Shown in pieces: positions 15,626 to 23,803 of a stretch of 64,000 bases of DNA. This DNA comes from Idiomarina sp. PL1-037 (GTDB taxonomy: Bacteria; Pseudomonadota; Gammaproteobacteria; Enterobacterales; Alteromonadaceae). The notes under the pieces are model-generated. The model ran no database searches. It saw only the letters and a program-made list of their open reading frames with translations, and was not told where the DNA came from. Numbering within the stretch: the stretch's first letter is position 1; each line of letters begins with the position of its first letter. The DNA lies in assembly GCF_034422975.1 (NCBI RefSeq), contig NZ_CP139873.1, positions 2,542,001 through 2,606,000 of the forward strand. Direction: 5' to 3'. The translations under genes and the position numbers were made by a program.

Positions 15626-15791
15626 CTTTAGTCTCTTTCTAGTATGAGATACTTACTATAACCATCGGCGGTAACGAGCAAATATTGAGCAAAAATTTGA
15701 GGATTTCTTCCTTGCGCCCCCGGCACTTTGCGGTAATCTTTAAAAAAGATAACAAACGAACTTAGATAACTCTGAAGGCAGCCAGTATTCC

Positions 15792-16988
15792 ATGAGCAAT
15801 ATTCTTAACAATGCTGAACAAGGTTGTGACTCGCACGAACAACCGTCATCTGCAATAGAAGTTATTATTGAACCTCGTGACAGCGACTTAGGCGGCTTTT
15901 ATGTCCACCGCGCATTACCCACTCGCCAAAAGCGTATGGTCGGACCGTGGATTTTCTTTGATGAAATGGGCCCAGCCGACTTCCCACAGGGAGAAGGTGT
16001 CAATGTCGCACCACACCCGCATATTGGGTTATCCACTGTCACTTACTTATTCGATGGCGAAATGCTGCACCGGGACTCCATTGGCAGTTATCAGATAATT
16101 ACGCCCGGCGATATCAACCTGATGGTCGCAGGCAAAGGCGTTACGCACTCAGAAAGAGAGCGCCCGGAAATTACCGCCCGTGAACACAGACTTCATGGCT
16201 TGCAACTCTGGTTAGCTTTGCCTGAACAGTACGAACAGACAGAGCCGGCCTTTTATCATATTCCGTCAACCGATATTCCGTCGGCTAAGGTGAATGGGGG
16301 TTCGGTTCGCGTCATGATAGGTGAAGCTTATGGCGTAAAGTCACCTGTACCTACCTTGTCTGAAACTTTGTACCTAGAAGCCAAGTTGGATTCTGGCCAA
16401 GAACTGACGTTACCGACAACAGAAGAGTTGGCTGTTTATATCGTTTCTGGTCGCTTAAATTCAGAAGGTAAAGAACTAGCGGCAAGAACATTGGTTGTAT
16501 TAAAAACTGAAGAGCAACCCGTTATTACAGCTCAGGAACCATCACATATTGTCATTATTGGCGGTAATACATTGGGCAACCGATTTATTAACTGGAATTT
16601 TGTGTCCTCTAATAAAGAACTAATAGAGCAGGCAAGAATGAGAACCTTTGTCTGGCATGAGGGGCAGCTTAGAGCCGAAGTCGGTCAGTATCAACGCGCT
16701 ATTAGCTTAATGAAGCAAGCGCGCAAGTCGCCCGAAAAAGACATGTCTGGCTGGAACTATTACGTCGACGCCACTATCGCCTTTTTACAGTCAGATAGAG
16801 AAAAGCTAAAAAATCAAAGGGAAAAACTGGCCGAAGTTCCTAAACCCGAAGGTTTTAATCCGACAGATGCAGACGGAAACCCTATTGAAATACAATGGCC
16901 GCCAAACTTGAATATTGTTGATAAGTTCATTCGTTGTTTCGACCAGCCTTATTCTGAAGTCTACACTGAATGTACTGCAGAAAAATAA
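15792..16988 (+). CDS. Pirin family protein with an unusual C-terminal domain
   Basis: 398 aa, where pirins are usually 230-300. Residues 20-285 are a typical two-cupin pirin: RALPTRQKRMVGPW, the metal-site cluster HPHIGL (about 76-81), DINLMVAGKGVTHSER, and GNTLGNRFINWNFVSS near 255-270. At about residue 283 the normal pirin ending is replaced by about 110 residues beginning VWHEGQLRAEVGQY, with YVDATIAFL, WPPNLNIVD and FIRCFDQPY, a pattern I recall from stand-alone small proteins of other gammaproteobacteria. Pirins are Fe-dependent cupins, some acting as quercetinases or redox regulators. The reading frame is continuous, so the fusion may be expressed. Confidence 0.85.
   Translation: MSNILNNAEQGCDSHEQPSSAIEVIIEPRDSDLGGFYVHRALPTRQKRMVGPWIFFDEMGPADFPQGEGVNVAPHPHIGLSTVTYLFDGEMLHRDSIGSYQIITPGDINLMVAGKGVTHSERERPEITAREHRLHGLQLWLALPEQYEQTEPAFYHIPSTDIPSAKVNGGSVRVMIGEAYGVKSPVPTLSETLYLEAKLDSGQELTLPTTEELAVYIVSGRLNSEGKELAARTLVVLKTEEQPVITAQEPSHIVIIGGNTLGNRFINWNFVSSNKELIEQARMRTFVWHEGQLRAEVGQYQRAISLMKQARKSPEKDMSGWNYYVDATIAFLQSDREKLKNQREKLAEVPKPEGFNPTDADGNPIEIQWPPNLNIVDKFIRCFDQPYSEVYTECTAEK
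16432..16467 (+). repeat. Pirin segment duplicated at 14147-14182
   Basis: In-gene copy of the 36-base segment that reappears 2.3 kb upstream with four transitions. It encodes VYIVSGRLNSE within the second cupin of pirin. Confidence 0.7.
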
Positions 16989-17007
16989 CCTCTGCTCGTT
17001 ATCGGAT

Positions 17008-17682
17008 CTAATAGTGAATGATCATAAACTCACAATTTTCAGGTAATACTTTATTACTGCTTTTAGTGACAACTATTTTGTCTGCAGATTTCATTCCCGC
17101 ATAGGTTTCTACAGACACTTTAGAAAGCCTCAGTGTTACGGGGCCGTCCAGACTCTCGAAGTTAGCATGAATGGTGTCAGGTAATATGGACTGATAGCTT
17201 CCTTTGTACGAGGTTATTTCTTCTCTTTCTACGTCAATATGTACCCGTTTATTATTCTTAAATTCAAGAATCATACGCTGGTTATTACAGGTTTGATGAT
17301 TGCCGCGAAGAACCTGTGGAAGCTTTAATCCAGGCGCATTACCCCGAACATAGAGTCCAACGTTACGCCCTTTATAATAGTGCTTCTGCTGATAAAATTT
17401 TTGATAAGCTACAGGTTCAAAGTTTTGTTGCTGAATAACTTGCTCGAGTTTGGCGAAAAACTCACTATTTTCATTAGCCGGATTTGTCGCCACAACCACA
17501 TCCGGAAACTCTTCCGGAACAGTCACGCCTGAAGTTGCTTTGACTTTGAACCCATTTTCAGACAATGCAGAAATTAATTCCTGACGCTCTTTCTGTGGCA
17601 ACTGCTCTGTTGTGAGAAAGACGGTGGGTGAACTGCAACTAACTAATAAAAAAAGCACCGCTATTATATTAATTGCTTTCAT
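17008..17682 (-). CDS. Putative lipoprotein of unknown function
   Basis: 224 aa from the ATG at 17682, preferred over an in-frame start 39 bases earlier because CAGGGA precedes it and it opens directly into a lipoprotein signal (NIIAVLFLLVSC, lipidated Cys near 16). The mature part has an N-terminal region with TEQLPQKERQELISAL and a beta-rich C-terminal half containing two Cys (in QTCNNQR and ENCEF) that may form a disulfide. No family recognised. Convergent with pirin (19 bp apart) and divergent from the M16 protease gene. Confidence 0.75.
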   Translation of the reverse strand: MKAINIIAVLFLLVSCSSPTVFLTTEQLPQKERQELISALSENGFKVKATSGVTVPEEFPDVVVATNPANENSEFFAKLEQVIQQQNFEPVAYQKFYQQKHYYKGRNVGLYVRGNAPGLKLPQVLRGNHQTCNNQRMILEFKNNKRVHIDVEREEITSYKGSYQSILPDTIHANFESLDGPVTLRLSKVSVETYAGMKSADKIVVTKSSNKVLPENCEFMIIHY

Positions 17683-17820
17683 TTTAACATCCCTGTACCA
17701 AAAGTATGCTTTAACTCTCACAATCTGTTACATATTAGTCAACAAATAATTAAAGATTACCCTCAACAAGAAGGGTAGTCCCCGTTATTATATTGTGGTC
17801 ATTTTTTAAGGGATATTCTT

Positions 17821-20697
17821 ATGAAAAAGTTATTACTCGCAAGTGCTATTAGTTCTGCTCTTATAGCCGCAGGCTGCAGTCAGCCAGTTACCGAAACCAG
17901 CACCTCACAAAACGCCGTTGCCGGCGAAGTCATTAAAAGCCCAAACGATGAGCGCCAGTATCGCGTCGTGACTTTGGACAATAATATTGAAATTATGTTG
18001 GTTTCTGATCCGAATACAGATAAGTCGGCTGCCGCTTTAAGTGTTGGCGTTGGTTTACTGCAGGACCCGGAAGCTCAACAGGGGCTGGCACATTATCTGG
18101 AGCACATGTTGTTTCTGGGAACCGAAAAGTATCCCGATACCAACGAATACAGCGAGTTTATGAGTAATAACGGTGGTAGTCAGAATGCCTCGACCTGGCT
18201 GGATGTCACCAACTACATGTTTAAAATTAATAACAGCGCCTATGATGAAGCTTTAGACCGATTTTCTGACTTCTTTAAAGCGCCCAAACTATACCCTGAG
18301 TATGCAGACAAAGAGCGCAATGCAGTGAACGCAGAGTGGTCAATGCGCCGTGAAATGGACTTTTTTGGGCAGTTTAAATTAGGCCGCTTATTGTTGGGTG
18401 AACACCCTTCCAACCGTTTCCTTATTGGCAACCTCGACAGCCTGAGTGACAAAGAGAACAGCGAGCTGCATAAAGAAACCGTCGATTTTTACAACCGTTT
18501 CTACTCTGCCAACATTATGAAAGTTGCCATGATAAGCAACCGCTCGTTAGAAGAGATGGAAACCTTAGCTCGCAAACACTTTGCCAGCATTGAAGACGAC
18601 GGTATTGAAGAGCCTGAAGTCGCGGCTCAAATTAACTTCGACGACGTTGGCAAGAAGCGTATTCACTACGTGCCAAATGAAGACGTTAAGCAGCTAAAAC
18701 TGGAATTCATTATTGATGATAACCAGGAGCAGTTTGCGGTTAAACCCAACCGTTATGTCAGTTACTTGCTTGGTTCAGAAATGCCAGGAACGCCAGCACA
18801 ACAACTAAAAGACGCAGGCCTTATTGCTAGCTTAAATGCATCGGCACAACCCACTTTTTACGGGAACTACGGTGTTCTGGCCATTGATGTTGAGCTAACT
18901 AATGCCGGCATGAAACAGCGTGAAGAGATTGTCGCGCTTATTATGCAGTACATCGATAAAGTTCGCGCTGAGGGCGTTGATGAAAGTTACTTTAAAGAAA
19001 TAAAAACTAGCCTGAATAACCGTTTTCGCTTCTTAGAAAAAAGCGATGAGTTCAGCTACGTTTCTTCTCTGGCTGAAACAATGCAGAATTTCCCTGCCGA
19101 ATATGCTATCAGCGCCCCCTATGAGTACCGTGAATTTGATCCTGAAGCCATCCGCTCGGTACTGTCACAACTAACACCGGAAAGATTGCGTGTTTGGTAT
19201 ATTAGTCAGGACGAACCGCACGACAGCGAGCTTGATTTCTATGAAGGCAAATACAAGGTTGTTGACATACCGCAAGAAGAAATCGCGAGCTGGGATAACG
19301 AACCGAAAATGGCCATTAACCTGCCGAAAGTGAATACCCTGTTGCCAGAGAGTTTTGCCATTAAGCAGAACGACGCTTTTGATAAACCCAAAGTAGTTAT
19401 CGAAGAGAAAGGCATGCAGGTCTGGCAATATCCAAGTCAGTTATACAGCGACCAGCCGCGCGGTGTGTTTTATATTCAAATAAACAACGACGCACCTATT
19501 AAAAGTATAAAAGCGGACGTTTTAACTGCTTTATGGCGCGATTTATACAATATGAATGTTAGCGCTCTGGACACCGAGGCGAATATTGCGGGTATGAACC
19601 TGAACCTTAATGATGGCACCGGCCTGTCACTAACGGTGTCCGGCTTTACCGATAAGCAGCCTCAGTTGCTTGAACGAGCTATCGATAATTTGAGCTTCAA
19701 CGTAGAAAAGCAAGCCTTTAAACAGGCTGTTGATCGCTATATCAGAGAACTGCAGAACAAAGGCCAGCAATTTCCTATTTACCAAAGTTTTGACGCCTAC
19801 GGGCAGTTGATTCGTGAGGGAGGCTTTAATCAAACGGACTTAATTGAAACAGCTAAAGAATTAACTCCGGCAGACTTGTCTGACTTTATGAATACCTTAC
19901 TCGGTAATAATGCGATACGCGTATTTGCCTTTGGTAATTATGACCGAGGTGATCTGGAGGAGTCGGTTAAAAACATTCAGGCCAGTTTACCCGAAGACCG
20001 TAAGGTTACTGACTTTAAAATGGCTAAATTCTGGAAGCCTGACACCGGAAAATCCATTGTATTACGTCGTGACCTGGACGTTGCTGACGTAGCGGTGGTC
20101 GATGCGCACATTCACCCTCAGCCAGGCTTTGCCGCGTTAGCGGCAGGAACGGTTCTGCAAAGTCACTTCCGTACCGTAGCCTTTGATACCCTGCGTACAG
20201 AAGAGCAACTGGCCTATGCTGTGGGCTCATTCGCACCGAGCCTGGATAATTACGCAGGTTTTGGTCTGTATATTCAGACGCCGGTTAAAAGCGTTGCCGA
20301 TATGCAGGAACGCTTTGATAGCTTCAAAGAAGAATATTGGGAAGACTTACAGGCAATGACGCCAGAAGAGTTCAATCAAATCAAACAGAGTACCTTGATT
20401 ACATTGAACGAAAAGCCTAAAAACTTAATGGAAGAGGTGTCTCCATTCCTGGCTGATTTGAGCTTGCAGCGCTTTGAATTCAACAGCAAAGAGCAGTTAA
20501 TTGATGCCGTTGAGAACGTAAGCCTTGAGGACGCCAAAGCGTTTTACCAGCAAACCATGTTAAACCCGGACGCCGCGCGTATTTCGGTGCAACTGCGTGG
20601 TACCAAGTTTGCTGAACAACCCTACGCGGAATTGCCAAACCAGAAAGTTATTTCCGATTTGGCAGAGTTTCACCAAGAGATGGAAAAGCAGCAGTAA
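17821..20697 (+). CDS. ptrA: M16 family zinc protease (pitrilysin/insulinase type), lipoprotein
   Basis: A 958-aa exported peptidase. A lipoprotein signal ends at LIAAGC (Cys near 19). The inverted zinc motif HYLEH is at 91-95 followed by MLFLGTEKYP, as in pitrilysin and insulysin, and the four-domain M16 architecture is expected from length. E. coli protease III is periplasmic; here a lipid anchor implies membrane attachment. It degrades medium-size peptides such as insulin-like substrates. AAGGGA precedes the ATG. A strong hairpin separates it from convergent gdhA. Confidence 0.93.
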   Translation: MKKLLLASAISSALIAAGCSQPVTETSTSQNAVAGEVIKSPNDERQYRVVTLDNNIEIMLVSDPNTDKSAAALSVGVGLLQDPEAQQGLAHYLEHMLFLGTEKYPDTNEYSEFMSNNGGSQNASTWLDVTNYMFKINNSAYDEALDRFSDFFKAPKLYPEYADKERNAVNAEWSMRREMDFFGQFKLGRLLLGEHPSNRFLIGNLDSLSDKENSELHKETVDFYNRFYSANIMKVAMISNRSLEEMETLARKHFASIEDDGIEEPEVAAQINFDDVGKKRIHYVPNEDVKQLKLEFIIDDNQEQFAVKPNRYVSYLLGSEMPGTPAQQLKDAGLIASLNASAQPTFYGNYGVLAIDVELTNAGMKQREEIVALIMQYIDKVRAEGVDESYFKEIKTSLNNRFRFLEKSDEFSYVSSLAETMQNFPAEYAISAPYEYREFDPEAIRSVLSQLTPERLRVWYISQDEPHDSELDFYEGKYKVVDIPQEEIASWDNEPKMAINLPKVNTLLPESFAIKQNDAFDKPKVVIEEKGMQVWQYPSQLYSDQPRGVFYIQINNDAPIKSIKADVLTALWRDLYNMNVSALDTEANIAGMNLNLNDGTGLSLTVSGFTDKQPQLLERAIDNLSFNVEKQAFKQAVDRYIRELQNKGQQFPIYQSFDAYGQLIREGGFNQTDLIETAKELTPADLSDFMNTLLGNNAIRVFAFGNYDRGDLEESVKNIQASLPEDRKVTDFKMAKFWKPDTGKSIVLRRDLDVADVAVVDAHIHPQPGFAALAAGTVLQSHFRTVAFDTLRTEEQLAYAVGSFAPSLDNYAGFGLYIQTPVKSVADMQERFDSFKEEYWEDLQAMTPEEFNQIKQSTLITLNEKPKNLMEEVSPFLADLSLQRFEFNSKEQLIDAVENVSLEDAKAFYQQTMLNPDAARISVQLRGTKFAEQPYAELPNQKVISDLAEFHQEMEKQQ

Positions 20698-20706
20698 CGC
20701 CTAGTA

Positions 20707-20740
20707 TTGAGCAACCTCACTATTGAGGTTGCTCAAATTT
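20707..20740. terminator. Bidirectional terminator between ptrA and gdhA
   Basis: Perfect 13-bp stem TTGAGCAACCTCA/TGAGGTTGCTCAA with loop CTAT, followed by ATTT, located between two convergent stop codons. Confidence 0.8.
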
Positions 20741-20746
20741 CAACAA

Positions 20747-22099
20747 TCAAACCACACCTTGTTCCAACATGGCATCGGCTACCTTGCGGAACCCGGCAAT
20801 GTTTGCTCCAAGAACTAAGTTATTAGGGTGCCCGAACTCTTCGGCGGTACGTTTTGCATCTTGGTAAATGCTCAGCATAATATCCTTAAGCTTTTCATCC
20901 ACTTCTTCAAAGTCCCAGCACAACATGCTGGCATTCTGAGCCATCTCTAACTGGCTCGTGGCAACACCGCCCGCGTTTGATGCTTTGCCCGGACCATAAC
21001 CCACGCCACTTTCAATGAAAAGATCGACTGCAGCCTGGGTGGTAGGCATATTTGCACCTTCCACTATGTACTTACAACCGTTTTCCAGAAGCGTCTGCGC
21101 GTCTTTTTCCGTCAATTCATTTTGAGTCGCACAAGGAAAAGCAATATCGGCTTTGTATCGCCAAACGCTATGACCTTCGTCGGGGTAATCGTCTTTGGCC
21201 GTATATTCCGCATTATCGTGAGTTTCAAGATACTCTTTGAGTCGCCCGCCCTGTTCTTCTTTTATCCGTTTAACCAAATCTAAATCAATGCCCTGCTCGT
21301 GATAGATAGCTCCACTGGAGTCACTGCAACTAACAGGCGTGGCCCCTAGCTCATAAAGCTTTTCCATAGCATAAATAGCAACGTTACCTGAACCAGAAAC
21401 CAAACAACGCTTTCCGTCCAGCGAGTCATCCTGGTCATCCATCATGCATTGCGCAAAATAGACAGCCCCATATCCTGTCGCCTCTTTTCTAACTTGCGAG
21501 CCACCCCATAATTTACTTTTGCCGGTTAAAACACCGTCAAAACGGTTGGCCAGGCGTTTATATTGACCAAACAGATAGCCAATTTCCCTTGAGCCCACAC
21601 CGATATCTCCCGCAGGAACATCGGTATGAGGACCAATGTGGCGATACAGTTCACTCATAAACGACTGGCAGAAACGCATAATCTCCGCGTCCGACTTGCC
21701 TTTAGGATCGAAGTTGGCGCCACCTTTGCCACCGCCAATGGGTAAACCGGTCAGAGCATTCTTAAATATTTGCTCGAAACCAAGAAACTTAACAATACCG
21801 GCATTAACACTTGGGTGAAAACGCAGCCCGCCTTTATAAGGCCCCAAAGCCGAGTTAAACTCTATTCTGTAGCCTTTATTGACCTGAATTTTACCGTCAT
21901 CGTCCATCCAGGGGACACGAAACATGATTTGTCGCTCAGGCTCAAGCAGCCGCTCAATAATAGAGTGCTCCCGATATTTAGGACGTTCTTCCAGTAAAGG
22001 TTCTATCGATTCAAGTACATCCTCTACCGCTTGATAGAACTCGACTTGCGCCGGACTGGTCTGCTTTAGCTTTTCGATGGTTTCTTTTATATAGCTCAT
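20747..22099 (-). CDS. gdhA: NADP-dependent glutamate dehydrogenase
   Basis: Reductive amination of 2-oxoglutarate to glutamate for ammonia assimilation, hexameric cytoplasmic enzyme. The ATG at 22099 gives 450 aa (E. coli 447); a GTG four codons upstream is possible but adds nothing conserved. Motifs match GdhA closely: GPYKGGLRFHPSVN, the GGGKGG loop with the catalytic-region Lys, DVPAGDIGVG and TGYGAVYF, then a Rossmann segment SGSGNVA. Monocistronic, with its own terminator. Confidence 0.96.
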   Translation of the reverse strand: MSYIKETIEKLKQTSPAQVEFYQAVEDVLESIEPLLEERPKYREHSIIERLLEPERQIMFRVPWMDDDGKIQVNKGYRIEFNSALGPYKGGLRFHPSVNAGIVKFLGFEQIFKNALTGLPIGGGKGGANFDPKGKSDAEIMRFCQSFMSELYRHIGPHTDVPAGDIGVGSREIGYLFGQYKRLANRFDGVLTGKSKLWGGSQVRKEATGYGAVYFAQCMMDDQDDSLDGKRCLVSGSGNVAIYAMEKLYELGATPVSCSDSSGAIYHEQGIDLDLVKRIKEEQGGRLKEYLETHDNAEYTAKDDYPDEGHSVWRYKADIAFPCATQNELTEKDAQTLLENGCKYIVEGANMPTTQAAVDLFIESGVGYGPGKASNAGGVATSQLEMAQNASMLCWDFEEVDEKLKDIMLSIYQDAKRTAEEFGHPNNLVLGANIAGFRKVADAMLEQGVV

Positions 22100-22161
22100 T
22101 AACGTGCCCACGATTTAAAACAATATAACTATTAACGTATGTCGTTGGTTTTAGATCGCTT

Positions 22162-23364
22162 CTATTTCAGTACCGCTCTATTACGCCCAGCCTTTTTCGC
22201 AGAATAAAGGTTCTCATCTGCACGTTTCAAAATGCTATCCGCAGTATCATCAGGTTCCTTTAAAGTCGCACCTAAACTGATAGTGACTTTGACGGTTTTA
22301 CTTTGCTCTTTTTTCCCTCGCGCTTCTTTGCCTTTTGTCTTACTCTCCGGCCGCGAAGGCTCTCTCAATTTAAGCGGGTAATTAGCAACCTGGCTACGAA
22401 CGCTTTCCAGCGTACTTTTCAACTTTTCTTCATCGTTGTGGAAAAACACTAAGGTAAATTCCTCTCCGCCATAGCGGTAAGCCTTAAACCCCCCGTGTTC
22501 TTTTAAAATACGGCCTAACAGCCGAAGCACCTGATCACCAACCTCGTGCCCGTAGCGGTCATTAAACTTTTTGAAATAGTCAACGTCGAGCATACAAACG
22601 GCACTGCGTTTGCGTAAGTGTTGCAACTGACTCATCAACGCACGCCGTTGCGGCAACCCGGTTAGTTCATCAATGTAGGCCAGCTTCAACATTTGGTCGG
22701 CCAACGCCAGCAATAAGCCTGCGCTGGCTGCCAAAGCGGCCCAGGTGGAGGCTTGCTGGTACTGCACGGCCAACAAAAAGACCATAAGAGAAAGCCAGGC
22801 CGCCCAATGACTCCAGGCAAAAGCGGAGGCACTTTTATAAAGCAAGTAAGTTGCCCAGACTCCCCCCATGGCGACTGTCCAAATAAGTAGCCCAATAGCA
22901 AACGAACTTTGTTGCCAGTCAGGTAACGTCAAAATCTCCACGGGGCTCAATAACGCGAAAGCCTGAGCAACAGGCGCCAGCAATAGCGATAAAGGCAGTA
23001 TTGCCAACGCAACAAATATCAGTATGCCTTTTCCAGTGAGTAGTACTGGTTTTTTCAGGAAGGTCAGGAGCAAGGCACTAATCGATAGCCACACAGGCAG
23101 GGCATCGTACAGTTGGGAAACGTCTTTTTGCGCCAGTGGTTGCTGTAAACCGAGCTGAACCGTTGCGTAAATACCACCAACCCAGGCGCACCAATAAAAC
23201 CATTGCCATTGCCGAAAAAAAGCGGCAACCAAAAACACTGCCCCTAATGCGGCTGAGACCGTTCCGGGGACTGAAAACGAGACAGACGTCAATAACTCAG
23301 GAACAAACCAAACGACCACAGCCCAGATAATTGCCGGTAACGCCGCAAAAAAGGTCAAGTTCAA
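22162..23364 (-). CDS. Membrane diguanylate cyclase (multi-TM + GGDEF)
   Basis: 400 aa with six or seven hydrophobic segments in residues 1-225 and a C-terminal GGDEF domain with intact GGEEF at 299-303, preceded by DVDYFKKFND. No RxxD inhibitory site stands five residues upstream (FKAYRY instead). A lysine-rich insert lies at about 345-365. The start is a TTG overlapping the restored stop of yaiI (TTGA); a second TTG two codons later has GGGAG at better spacing and is an equal choice. It is the third gene of the run PAS-GGDEF, yaiI, this gene, so two cyclases flank yaiI. Confidence 0.88.
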   Translation of the reverse strand: MNLTFFAALPAIIWAVVVWFVPELLTSVSFSVPGTVSAALGAVFLVAAFFRQWQWFYWCAWVGGIYATVQLGLQQPLAQKDVSQLYDALPVWLSISALLLTFLKKPVLLTGKGILIFVALAILPLSLLLAPVAQAFALLSPVEILTLPDWQQSSFAIGLLIWTVAMGGVWATYLLYKSASAFAWSHWAAWLSLMVFLLAVQYQQASTWAALAASAGLLLALADQMLKLAYIDELTGLPQRRALMSQLQHLRKRSAVCMLDVDYFKKFNDRYGHEVGDQVLRLLGRILKEHGGFKAYRYGGEEFTLVFFHNDEEKLKSTLESVRSQVANYPLKLREPSRPESKTKGKEARGKKEQSKTVKVTISLGATLKEPDDTADSILKRADENLYSAKKAGRNRAVLK

Positions 23365-23803
23365 CTCCCGGCTAATAAACGGTCTAAATGATCCGCAAAA
23401 TTTTTGCGATCCACATTCGACAGCGGCGGTGGACCACCAGACTGGATACCACTACTGCGCATGGTGTCCATAAAATCTCTTATGTTCAGACGCTGGCGAA
23501 TATTGTCGGGGGTGAAGAGCTCCCCCGGGGGCTTAATGCTTTAGCGCCTTTGTCTATCACTTCAGACGCCAGCGGAATATCACTGGTGATGATTAAGTCG
23601 CCTGCTTCACAGCGCCGGACTATTTCATGGTCCGCTACATCAAAACCGCTGCCTACCTGCACCATATGAATAAATTTAGATTTAGGTGTTTGAATGCGTT
23701 GATTAGCCACTAAGTAGAGGTGCAGCTGTTTACGCTGTGCCGCACGAAAAAGAATTTCCCGTATTGCCACAGGGCAGGCATCGGCATCAATAAATAAAAT
23801 CAT
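23361..23803 (-). pseudogene. yaiI: YaiI/YqxD (DUF188) family gene with a frameshift
   Basis: The first 92 codons match E. coli YaiI (IDADACP, LVANQ, GFDVADHEIVRRCEAGDL, IPLASE, ALSPRG). At the CCCCCGGGGG tract near 23521-23530 one base is missing relative to the family, and the frame ends after 105 aa at 23486. In the shifted frame the usual remainder follows: FTPDNIRQRL, RDFMDTMRSSG, GGPPPLS, DRKNFADHL, ending TGA at 23361-23363, which restores the normal length of about 147. The family is PIN/NYN-like with presumed nuclease-type metal sites. The start overlaps the preceding GGDEF gene stop (ATGA). A true mutation and a homopolymer sequencing error look the same here. Confidence 0.85.

Noticed and set aside
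16979..16998. GCAGA/TCTGC hairpin after pirin
   Set aside because: Five-base stem with no U-run; not distinguishable from chance.
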